NCBI GenBank assembly: GCA_940671915.1
Contig: CALNVZ010000218.1
Coordinates: 39,444,648 to 39,508,647, forward strand
Reading direction: 5' to 3'
Length of the DNA: 64,000 nt
Origin: Paracentrotus lividus
Taxonomy: Eukaryota; Echinodermata; Echinoidea; Camarodonta; Echinidae
This document shows, in pieces, positions 33,959-43,952 of this stretch. Below the pieces are notes generated by a model. That model worked only from the letters and a program-made list of their open reading frames with translations, was not told the origin of the DNA and did not search any database. Every line of letters begins with the position of its first letter. The first letter of the stretch is position 1. The translations under genes and the position numbers were made by a program.

Positions 33959-34489
33959 CACTATTAAGACCACAACTTGATAGTGAGGAGTTTTATTATG
34001 ACATGACCGCGACTGACCAGTCAAGCTTACGGTCTAGAAGTTTAACGCGCTCTCCCTGTAACTGTATCATTCTTTATGTTTATGCGAGGGAACGCGGCGA
34101 CCGAGCGATAAACTTTGAATCATATTCAATCAGACAAACAAGTTTTAAACAGAATTGCCAATCATTTTCGACACAACAAGATGACTAATAAGTAATTGAA
34201 TAAATTGATACGTTTTGAATTTTAAACTAAAGGGGAACGTTTTTCATGAGTGGAATAAAGAACGTTCCTTTATATTCTTATAGAAAATGTGTCTATCATG
34301 TCTACTGTGAATAAGGCTAAGCCAGATGACTGGCAATCACGAAGTCACTGCCATTTCGCTTACCTTTGACAAGACATTAATATATCTGATACACATTCCT
34401 ACCGTGTCTTTTTGAAGAACTTTTCTTCGAAATGCAGTGGCAGGCCTATAAAGTGGTTGCCGTATACTCTCTAAATGTCAGAGATCAGG
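33959..34489. other. Intergenic, no gene seen
   Basis: A short open frame ends at 34188 but lacks recognisable similarity or splice context. Confidence 0.5.
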
Positions 34490-34650
34490 AGTTGGGTCGA
34501 GTGGTAACGCGCCTTGTCAGCTCTCTGCATCTGCCTACAAATTGACATGCATGGGTTCGACTCTCAGTCACGTCTTTTGGATGGTGATGTTACAGGTCGG
34601 TACCAGGCGTAAATAATCATATCTGATTGATCCACGTCTTTCAAAACCAA
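34490..34650 (+). mobile_element. tRNA-derived SINE, family B, copy 1
   Basis: A-box-like TGGGTCGAGTGGTAACGCGC and B box GGGTTCGACTC, then the family tail CACGTCTTTTGGATGGTGAT and GTTACAGGTCGGTACCAGGC. Other copies are at 48375-48470, 59060-59150 and 59198-59300. Confidence 0.75.
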
Positions 34651-36276
34651 ATACCCCCCCCCCCCAAAGGCGTCGGGGGCAGGGGGCACAGTCAGTTAGT
34701 CAGTTAACATGATCTCACTTAAATATCTGATTAAAAGAAAAGAAAGGAAAAAGGGCTGTTCTTTTATAGGCAAGAATGCAAAATTATAATTTTTACACCG
34801 TTCTCGTTTTTCTTCTACCTCTCTCTCTCTCTCTCTCTCTGTCTCTTTCTCTTCTTTTTCATCTATTTTTCTTTTCTTTTTGTGAAGTGGACAAGAGTCG
34901 CTCATTTGGCGTAATATAACTTGTCCCACCAAGCGTGTATAGCACTCTGGTGTGTATATGGCTAAGGGCTCGTATTAACTCTCTAAACACCCATTGGTTC
35001 TTCGTCACTCCCTCCATTCTTCCATATTTCACCCGCGACCATTCTTTTATTTCCAACCCCATTCGGTTATTGACTTTAAAGATTATAAGCATTATTTTCA
35101 CGTCCATAATTCCATTCTTATTAGAGTTTAAAAGCAAGCATCACGTATTAACCACAGGATGAATAAAATTAGGTATGTACGGCTGTAGGGTGGAGCGACC
35201 CCTGTACGACGAATTAAAACTGCCATTATGTACTTAGTTAACACTATTAAAATAACCACTAGCACAGTATAGTGGTCATTGCGTTCATATTCATATCTTC
35301 TCCACGTGCTTCCCCTGCAACCAGCATCCCACCCCCTCCCCCTCATCTCTCTCTCTCAATCACACTCCATCGTCTCTCTCTCTCCTTTCTCTTCAAGGCT
35401 CTATCTCCTTTCTCTCTTTGTCATCTCTCATTCTCTCTCTCTCTTCATCTCTCTCTTCTCTTCCTCTATCTCTCTATATCCTCTCCTTCTCTCATCTCAT
35501 CTCATCTATATATAATATAATATCATCTGTCTGTCTCTCCTGTCTCTCCTTCTCCTCTACCTTCTCTCTCTTTTCTCTCTCTATCTCTCTCCATCTTCTC
35601 TATCACTTCTCACTCCCATCTCTATCCTTCTCATCATTTCTCTTCTCTCTCTCTCCACCTCTCTTTCTGTATATGAGACGGAATCATAAAATATAATATA
35701 TTATGTTTTATTTGTAGATAATAATTGCTAACTGATTCCTTACAAAATATAATCGTTTTGTATACATAATGTCCTATGTGTCTAGTGGCATAAGCACAAG
35801 TCATATTTGAAGATTTTCTAATATATTTGTAAATATTTTTCGTAATCAAGCAGCGACTTTTTCTCGATGCAAGTAATGAGTAAAACCATAAATTTGAAAT
35901 TAAATTGAGGTGCAATTGTGACTAGATGGATGGTTAATTCAGGGTGGCGATATATAAATTGCTATTGTAGTAAATTTACCAAGTGAAAAACAAATTTCAC
36001 GACATGCCATGGAAAATCAATATACTTGATTTAGAAGCGATGAACCCCCCCCCCCCCCTCCTCTCCCCCTCCCCGTCTTGTAGGTTCGCACAAAATATTT
36101 CTCTTTCCACGACATGAAAAAGGATTATAGATACACAGATATCGGCTTGTGTGGGCGGGGGCATGTGGGTTGTGGTGGCTTGCCTAAAAGCTTTTTAGTG
36201 AACGAGACAATATTAGGGACTTCTTGTTATGATAATTGTGTGTGGACCTGCAAATGTTTGAATCACCTCAAAAGTT
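34651..36276. other. Intergenic with pyrimidine-rich simple repeats
   Basis: (CT)n at 34817-34842, a long CT-rich block at 35336-35675, and a C-run at 36045-36058. Open frames across the block are low-complexity Ser/Leu artefacts. Nothing else is recognised. Confidence 0.7.
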
Positions 36277-36391
36277 CAGGGGTCCGCCCAGCCGGGGCTT
36301 CAGCCCCACCTTTTCGGTAAATGTGTACAAAATCGCCAAAATGACCATTTCGGCCTAGCCCCTCCACTTTCAAACACACTCCTCGGCCCCT
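36277..36391 (+). mobile_element. MITE with CAGGGGYCCGC ends, copy 3
   Basis: CAGGGGTCCGCCCAGCCGGG, CTTCAGCCCCACC, TGTGTACAAAATCGCC and AGCCCCTCCACTTTC match the copy at 11648. The terminal repeat is more decayed. Confidence 0.75.
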
Positions 36392-36635
36392 ACATTCATT
36401 ATGTGTTCAACAGCGTCATTTTAGTTACAATTTTTGCATTCAATGATAAAAAAACACAATATTTATTTTGACGAGTTCATTTTCACGAAATGTACGAGAG
36501 TTTACTATCTAAGTTAGATATCCGATAGTGGTAACGTATAACCTGATCTGAATGCGACCATACAGATCGCTGGGATAGGGCACCGGTAGGTACACATCCA
36601 GTGCTCTGTCTTGCTGCTCTATTTTCAACCAAGAG

Positions 36636-36800
36636 GTGTCGTAGTCTAGTGGTCTTTTCACTGGACTGGGGGTTGCAAAGTTTGCGGGTTCGATCACCGG
36701 TTCGGCACTTATGTCCCCGAGGTTCATACTTGGCTACTAAAACCAAGACGGGGGCAATAACGGACCTGAGGGCTCTTTTAAAAGGCACCATTATTTATCA
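36636..36800 (+). mobile_element. tRNA-derived SINE, family C
   Basis: A-box-like GTAGTCTAGTGGTCTTTTCA and B box CGGGTTCGATCACCGG lie about 50 bp apart. The body CGAGGTTCATACTTGGCTAC and GGACCTGAGGGCTC follows, ending in CATTATTTATCATTATTAAC. Acceptor-stem pairing is absent, so it is not a tRNA gene. One copy only in this window. Confidence 0.65.
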
Positions 36801-36801
36801 T

Positions 36802-37155
36802 TATTAACTTGGCATTCTGTCCTGGTCCTTTGTCCTAGCCCTCTGTCCCGTTGCTCTGTCTTTGTGCTATGTCTTGGTGCCCTGTCTTGTCTTGGTGTTA
36901 TGTCTTGGTGCTATGTCTTGGTGTTCTGTCTTGGTGTTCTGTCTTGGTGCTGTGTCTTGGTGTTCTGTCTTGGTGCGCTGTCTTGGAGTTCTGTCTTGGT
37001 GTCTGTCTTGGTGCTCTGTCTTGGTGATTGTGTCTTGGCGTCTTGGTGCTATGTCCTTGTTGTTATGTCTTAGTGCTGTGTCTTGGTGTTCTGTCTTGGT
37101 TCTGTGTCTTGGTGCCCTATATTGGTGTTCTGTCTTGGTCCTATGTCTTGGTGTT
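36802..37155. repeat. Minisatellite of TGTCTTGGTGYTC units
   Basis: Over 20 degenerate units of about 15 bp (CTGTCTTGGTGTTCTGTC and variants). Two overlapping Cys/Leu-rich frames are artefacts of the repeat. Confidence 0.95.
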
Positions 37156-37446
37156 TAGATTAGATTTTGTTTCAATTGCTCCTGGTTCCAAAATTATTAA
37201 TGTCTGAAATAGGGGGAACTTACTTTTGTGTTGTATGTGGATATGATGTTCGATTGTCTTGCGACCCATGAGACGTCGCGGAGACTCAAAGAGACATTGG
37301 CTGGTGATACATGATGTACCACCATATATGAACTGGTCACTACCAGGTATCCCGGAATGAAACATCCATAAATTTGAATCACATCGCAAACAAGTCCATA
37401 TTTTGCACTTATTTCAGATTTTTTGTTTGAAATAATGAGTCGTATA
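37156..37446. other. Intergenic, no gene seen
   Basis: Unique-looking sequence between the minisatellite and the Tc1 element; nothing recognised. Confidence 0.5.
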
Positions 37447-38986
37447 CAGTGTCCCCAAAAATTATTTGTATACTTTGAAAAAATGAAATTAAACAAATCG
37501 TTATTGGTTTGAAATTTCAATTACAATTTATATCCGATGGTAGCTAATGTCACCATCACCTGAACCCTAAATCTTAAATGTTCCGTCAGTCTCGGAAGTT
37601 CTAGACCGCCATTTGCAATTTTCATGGCCCAAAAATTATTTGTACACCAATGTAGCACTCATTTCACCGCCAATACCATTCCAGGTTCGCTGGAGCGTGT
37701 CCTGGAACTGCTGGAGGTTTGATGGTGAGTCTTGAGGGCGCTGTCGCTTCAGATCACCTCTCATGTGCTAAATGGGGATTCAATCTGGGATGTGATGTGC
37801 CTTTTCTAGCTTCTTAACAAGTTTCTGCTAAAATAATGCTTTAATATGCTTCGCTGCCTGCTTGGGGTCCCTGTCATGTTGGAACACAACCTGAAGACCA
37901 ATCAGCCTTTACGCAAGTGGGAGCCTCTAAGAGGCAATAACAGGCTCATGGACATCAGTTTTCATGATGATATTGATAGACAGACAGTAAGCAATGAAAT
38001 ATTGCCATTTGCGACCAAAGAAAATTGCATGCAAGGCCACAGAGGCTGAGGAATGACAGAGTGCCCTAAAGAGTGTCTGCAGCAGGCTAAATGGCTACAT
38101 GACTATAAGTGGAATAATTGGCAAAAAAAGAAGCCAAATGTAAGGGACAGTAACAAAAAAGCGTCATGCTTTTGCAAAACAAACATGTGAACAAGCCTGA
38201 GGAGTTCTAGCACTCTGTCTTAAGACCTAATTAGTGCAAACGTGATTGGATATGATGCACGGGACCATAATATGTATCTTGTAGGAAGCTTCCAGACAGT
38301 CATGATTGAAGCCAGCAGTGAAGCACGGTGGAGGATGTTTCATGATTTGGAGTTGTATGACAGCCAGTAGAGTTGGAAAGATAAATTTCATAACATGGCA
38401 CCATGATTGCTGAAGCCATGAGGATATCCTTGCCCCTCAGGAAGGCTCAGATGCTCCCATCTGCTTCAAGTCTGAATGGTCGTCAATTTACGGTCCAACA
38501 TAACAATGACCCCAAGTACACAGCAAACCATATTAAAGCAATATTGCAACAGAAACATGTTAAGTTGCAAGAAAGGGCACTTCACAGCCCAGATTTAATC
38601 CCCAGCGACAGCGCCCTCTAGACTGACCATACAACATCTAGCAGCTCCAGGACACGCTCCAGCGAACTTGGAATGGCATTCGCCGTGAAATGAGTGTTAA
38701 ATTGGTCGACAGTAAGCCAAGAAGGTTGATGACTGCCCTGGAAGCCAAAGAAAACCTAAAAAAAAAAAAAAAAAAAACACCATGTTCTGAAGTGTACATA
38801 TAATTTTTGGGCCATGTAAATTGCAAATGGCGGCCTAGAACTTACGAGACAGATAGAACATTTGAGATTTAGCATATAGATGATAGTGACATTACCTACC
38901 ACTTGATATAAATAGTAATTTCAAACCAACATCGATTTATTTAATTCCATTTTTTCAAAGTATACAAATAATGTTTGGGGACACTG
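37447..38986 (+). mobile_element. Tc1/mariner element, full length but dead
   Basis: A 1540 bp element with ends CAGTGTCCCCAAAAATTATT and its complement, flanked by TA on both sides, the Tc1/mariner target site. Decayed transposase is readable on the plus strand around 38320-38640: HGGGCFMIWSC, then HNNDPKYTANHIKAILQQ and ALHSPDLIPSDS. These match the DNDPKHTA and SPDLNPIENLW landmarks of the family. Frames are broken by stops and shifts. The left inverted repeat extends about 265 bp and includes an inverted copy of the transposase C-terminal coding stretch, CGCTGGAGCGTGTCCTGGA. Confidence 0.9.
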
Positions 38987-39063
38987 TATATTCGTTTTAG
39001 TGACGACTCACCATGGACTTGTGTTTTGAAATACAGGTAATTAAAATTTTATTTGGAGAAGCC

Positions 39064-39748
39064 TTAGGGTGCTATCTCACTTCGCGGAGACGTCTCCGCG
39101 ACAGAATAAAAATTCGTCTCCGCGACTGATAAAAAGTATTCGAGACGTCTGCGAGACGTCTCCGCGAAAATTTATGAAAAAAGTCTGAAGTAGTCCCAAA
39201 TCCGTCTCCAAAAATCAGGAGACGTCTCCAAGACGTCTCGGGGACGTCTCCTGACTTCGCGGAGACGTCTCCGCGACAGAATAAAAATTCGTCTCCGCGA
39301 CTGATAAAAAGTATTTGAGACGTCTGCGAGACGTCTCCGCGACAATTTATGAAAAAAGTCTGAAGTAGTCCCAAATCCGTCTCCGAAAATCAGAAGACTT
39401 CTCCGAGACGTCTCGGGGAGTCTCCTGAATTTTCGGAGACGGATTTGGGACTACTTCAGATTTATTTATTTTTTAATAAATTGTTGCAGAGACGTCTCGG
39501 AGACGTCTCAACGATAATAGCAATAACGTCTCAGAGACATCTCCGCGACAATTTATTTTTAAAAAAAATCTGAAGTAGTCCCAAATCCGTCTCCGAAATT
39601 CAGGAGACGGATTTGGGACTACTTCAGACTTTTTTCATACATTTTCGCGGAGACGTCTCGGAGACGTCTCTAATACTTTTTATCCGTCGCGGAGACGGAT
39701 TTTTATTCTGTCGCTGAGACGTCTCCGCAAAGTGACATAGCACCCTTA
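39064..39748. mobile_element. Foldback element of GAGACGTCTC repeats, TTA target site
   Basis: Termini GGGTGCTATCTCACTTCGCG and CGCAAAGTGACATAGCACCC are inverted partners flanked by TTA on both sides, which points to a PIF/Harbinger-type target duplication. The interior is a dense series of the self-complementary word GAGACGTCTC, with a direct duplication of about 185 bp (39080-39265 and 39256-39435). Non-coding. A distant relative lies at about 60660-60930. Confidence 0.85.
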
Positions 39749-40123
39749 GTTTGCAACCACCGAAAATCAGACATTCACAAAGACTTGTCAATTAAGCACT
39801 TCGTTTCTCTTTAGATTGTGAAATGAGGTAAAATGGATGCATGCGTGCACAAAACCACAAACTATTATTACATGGTTTGTGACTTGTATCGGCCTACAGC
39901 CTCATTAATAAAGACACATCTACTAATCATTATGTATTGTACTATTCACATATTATTCACTGGGTGGTCTTCAATTTTTCCTCTTTCAATTTGACAATTA
40001 TAAGTGAAGTGTCACTCCATCTGATTTTGTAAAATATATTGATTCAGATTATAAGTATACACTATTTATTAAAAAAAAAAACAACCTTGTTTTCACATGT
40101 AAAAGAAAAGTAACGTGAAAAAA
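39749..40123. other. Intergenic, AT-rich
   Basis: No repeat or gene recognised. Confidence 0.5.
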
Positions 40124-40275
40124 GGCGTACATCTAGGTTTGGTGTGGGGGTGGCCTCTTGGGCCCCCATCCAAATTTATGAAAAAAAAAGTACTCCCAAC
40201 TAAGCAAAAAGTGTCCATAAACAAGCAAAAAGCGCCCCTAAGCCCCCTTAAGGGATCCTTGATCCGCGCCTGGAT
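40124..40275. mobile_element. Dispersed repeat with AAGGCGTACATCTAGG / GATCCGCGCCTGG ends
   Basis: Another short member of the family with GGCGCGTATCCAGG-like ends (compare 7143-7318 and 15088). It includes AAAAGCGCCCCTAAGCCCCC. Confidence 0.55.
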
Positions 40276-40439
40276 TCAATTTTCTTTAATTACTTGTTCT
40301 GGTGCATGCATTCTCATTATATTTCTAAACATTTTTATCACGTGATCCATGCCCCTTTAAAGAAGCCTCTAAAATCCATAAAATTAGCGGAAATTTGATG
40401 GAGGCAGCGACAAAACCCGGTGACGTCTCTGCTGCTAGA

Positions 40440-40693
40440 AATATGCTCCAAAATAATGCTCCATGCTCCAAATTTTATTGTCCGAAATGGATATTCTTTT
40501 TGACCCTTTTCTCGTGGGCCCGGCAGCCGTTGAGCAGCGCCAGATGGACGTTGCTCTATCCCCTTCTTGTTGAACGCCAAACAGGGTAGCAGCAACTACC
40601 ATTTTTTTAACGGTATGGCGAGGCCGGGATCGAACCCACGACCTCCCGACTATGAGGCGGACACTCTATCCAATGAGCTAACACATCGGTACA
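40440..40693 (-). mobile_element. tRNA-derived SINE, family A, copy 2
   Basis: On the minus strand the head reads TACCGATGTGTTAGCTCATT, GGATAGAGTGTCCGCCTCAT and GTGGGTTCGATCCCGGCC. The body contains TAGTTGCTGCTACCCTGTTT and CTGCCGGGCCCACGAGAAAA. It matches 26878-27125 closely through head and body, with differences typical of an old family. Confidence 0.85.
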
Positions 40694-40739
40694 TATCTCA
40701 TACATAATGAATGTTCGGTTTCCCGTCAACCTATAATAG

Positions 40740-41835
40740 GCAGCTTTCTAACGCTAGACCGAACGTCAAGCTAGTACGAGGTGACGTCATATCGCCACTG
40801 CGCATGCTCAAATTCTTACACTCGGGTCGTCTTCTAAATCTGAGGACGGGAGTTGGGGGAGATTTCCCCGATTCCACGTCGTCGCGACAACGACAACGTG
40901 AGTGAAGTTTCTTTGATTGAAAAACAACGGAATACATTAGAAATGATGGAAGAGAAGATGAAAGAAGAGTAGAAACAAAGAAATAGATAAGAAATAATGG
41001 AAAAACGGTGAACGAAGGTGAAAAACAAGGAAAATACATACGAAATGACGTAGGAAAGATGAAAAAAGAAAGAACAGAGAAATACATAAGAAGAAGTGAA
41101 AGAGAAAGTGAAAGAATGATTAAAAACAAAGAAATACATAAGAAACGATGGAAGAGAAGATGAAGAAAAAGAAAAAAAAAACAAAAAACAAAACAAAACA
41201 AAGAAATACATAAGAAATGATGGAAGAGAAGATGAAAGAAGGAAAACAAAGAAATACATAAAAAATTATGAAAGAGAAGTGAAAGAAGGATTAAAAACAA
41301 AGAAATACATAAAAAATGATGGAAGAGAAGATGAAAGAAGGAAAACAAAGAAATACATAAAAAATTATGAAAGAGCAGTGAAAGAAGGATTAAAAACAAA
41401 GAAATACATAAGAAATGATGGAAGAGAAGATGAAAGAAGGATTAAAAACAAATTAATACATAAGAAATGATGGAAGGGAAAATGAAGGAAGAAAAAACAA
41501 AGAAATACATAAGAAATAATAAAAGAGAAAGTGAAAGAAGGATTAAAAACAAAGAAATACATAATAAATGATGGAAGAGAAAGGGAAAGAAGGATAAAAC
41601 AAAAAAGTACATAAGGAAAAAAATAAAATACATAATATACTATACAAGCACATAAAAGTAATTCAAATAATTGTCATAGCACCAGGTCCAAACATCTTTG
41701 TCACGTGACTATCGAAACTACCGTCGTCAAAAATTCGAAAGCGCTTCTGCGAGGGAACGAACGAGGACTGCACGACCTCGATACGCTCCAGTTAACTCGT
41801 TGTAGCTGACGTTCGGTCTGAGGTTAGAAAGCTCC
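40740..41835. mobile_element. 1.1 kb element with inverted ends and a purine minisatellite core
   Basis: Ends AGCTTTCTAACGCTAGACCG and CGGTCTGAGGTTAGAAAGCT pair over about 40 bp (continuing AACGTCAAGCTAGTACGAG). The core, 40930-41640, is about ten or more units of 50-60 bp with GAAATACATAAGAAATGATG and GAAGAGAAGATGAAAGAAGG. A long minus-strand frame over it (Phe/Leu-rich) is a repeat artefact. Confidence 0.8.
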
Positions 41836-41998
41836 GTACTATGAGATGTTGCAGAGTCGTCTCCAAATCTAGGAGTACTATGGGAGTTGCAAACTAGTCG
41901 CATACCCGTCTCCTGGCAAGTGAGATTATCACCAGCTTGCTAACCATGCTAACTCGAACACATCGTACTTCAGATAGTATACTAACGATCAGTTCAGC

Positions 41999-42214
41999 TA
42001 ATGGCGCAGTCACATGTACGACGCACGGCCAATACGCAGTATGCGCGGGTTGTGCGTTACTCATTCGTCGAGCACGCTTAGCCAACGATGTATATTCGTT
42101 GGGTATTTTAATAGGCCTATGTGTTGTCTATACATACGCTCTGTGTGCGCGTTGTCGGCAATTTTCACAAATGTCAATGCGCTGGTCTTGCGTTGTGTAC
42201 ATGTGACTGCCTAG
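41999..42214. mobile_element. MITE with GGCGCAGTCACATGTAC ends
   Basis: TAATGGCGCAGTCACATGTA at the left pairs with TACATGTGACTGCCTA at the right. The interior is CpG-rich (ACGACGCACGGCC; GCGCGTTGTCGGC). 216 bp, non-coding. Confidence 0.7.
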
Positions 42215-42247
42215 TCACATTAACCTAGATGTAAAACATTGTGACAA

Positions 42248-42528
42248 GCTTAGTTCCAAAAGGTACTATATTCATCTTTGTTACTTCAGAGGAAAAAAAA
42301 CGCATTAAGTTTACCATATAGTTCGGACAAGAATCTTACCATATTTCGGACAGGAATCTATGAAAATGTGATATTTAAAAAATGTATTTTTCTTATGGTT
42401 ACTTTTAAAAACGGAAGAGTGAAACTTTTGTTCAAAGACAGGTACCTAACTGTCATAATAATGGAGTGATATCAATAACTCAATCTTCATCAAAAGTGGC
42501 TTTAGTATACCTTTTGGAACTAAAGCTC
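42248..42528. mobile_element. MITE with AGCTTAGTTCCAAAAGGTAC ends
   Basis: AGCTTAGTTCCAAAAGGTAC and TATACCTTTTGGAACTAAAG are inverted partners. The 280 bp interior is AT-rich. Confidence 0.75.
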
Positions 42529-43297
42529 CTCATGTAACAAGAGACACGTGAAGTGGGTGGGGTGATTGGTTTACCAACAATGGATACTACCCATCCACTC
42601 GTATAGAACTATCTCTCTGATTATGCACATCCTTTACAGGTGCCATTATTCCCAACCGCTTTGTATGTAAAGAAAGTAAGATGGATGATCCTATTTACAG
42701 ACAGAAGGATCATTTCACATCTATCTGAGACTGATGATGTACCCTCATAATAATCCCATTCATATTCCTTGGCTATTGTATGCATCTTAACCCATTAGCC
42801 TATCATGTGATCATAAACACTACTGACAGATAGTAATGTTTATATGAATGGCTATCTATGTCTTCCATGATGCAGTGCATGCGACGTTATGACCATTAAC
42901 ATGTCCGAGATAAATCATCAATGGATTTATGGTGCCTTCGAGAAAAAATGGCTACCGTTCACGATATTTTCTCCGGTGACAATGGCTCCGCAGTCTTTAA
43001 CTCCGCATACTAATCAAAATTTACTGATTTAAGCCCTGAATGTATATCTAACCTTAACCCCTAAACCTAAAATAAACCCGATCGCAACCCTTACACTAAC
43101 CATATATCTTAGACGAAATAAAATCTGACATGTCTGATGGAGAAATTATCACCGGAACGAATATTGTGTCGCCCAAATCTAACAGTGTATAACATTCACC
43201 TCTGACCCGTTTTAATTACTCCAGGAGTGACGGCATTTCCCAAAAGTAAAGTAGGGTTCCATCAAAATACTGAGGATTCGGTATTCCAAAAATTATA
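42529..43297. other. Intergenic, no gene seen
   Basis: Includes a run of CTAACCTTAACCCCTAAACC-like low-complexity sequence near 43050. Nothing recognised. Confidence 0.5.
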
Positions 43298-43952
43298 CAA
43301 AGTGAGTCAATAAAAATACCCCATCATTTTGAAGTTGCCTAGTGCAAAGCATGAATATCTAATCATGGGTTTGATAATATGTCTTGTTAGAGTGATCACC
43401 CTAGCATATGTTTGTAACCTTTTCATTTGGATCTTTGAACGCATAACTGAATAACAGACAGTCTTCGAAAGACGGTAAGATCTCACTTGCGCCAAGTGGC
43501 TGGGTGAAGAATAAACAAATTGAGAATTTATACTTATATGCACGCACAAATACACACACCAACACGTAATTTTTATTGTGAATTGTTTACTGTGTGTGTG
43601 CGTGTTTAAGATGTGCGTTTGTTCGAGGGAGGATTGGTGTGTGTGTGTGTGTGTGTGTTTGTTTGTTTGTGTTTGAGAGAGTGAGAGAGGGTGTGTGGGA
43701 ACGTGTGAGCACATATTCTGTCAACATTTGCTTTTAATCTTCACCATGCCACTTGGCGCAGGTGAGATTTTACCGTCTTCAGAAGATTGTCTTGTATTCA
43801 CTCATGCGTGCAAAGTTCCAATGAAAATAGTACCAACATATGCCAGAGAGATGACTTTACCAAGTCATATCATGAAACCCATGATTAAATCTCCATACTT
43901 ATCACAAGACAACTTCAAAATGATGGGAAATTATTTTTGACTCACTTTGCAA
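43298..43952. mobile_element. Foldback element with CAAAGTGAGTCAA ends
   Basis: CAAAGTGAGTCAATAAAAAT and ATTTTTGACTCACTTTG pair, and arms extend about 210 bp (CCCATCATTTTGAAGTTG; TTGCGCCAAGTGGC). A (TG)n block at 43638-43658 lies in the centre. The ends resemble the GAGTGAGTCAAAAAAAA ends of 21274-22115. Confidence 0.85.

Noticed and set aside
36862..37158. 98-codon Cys/Leu/Trp-rich frame resembling a membrane protein
   Set aside because: It is a translation of the TGTCTTGGTGYTC minisatellite.
40731..41399. 222-codon minus-strand frame with Phe/Leu repeats
   Set aside because: It is the complement of the purine-rich minisatellite within the 40740-41835 element; periodic and low-complexity.
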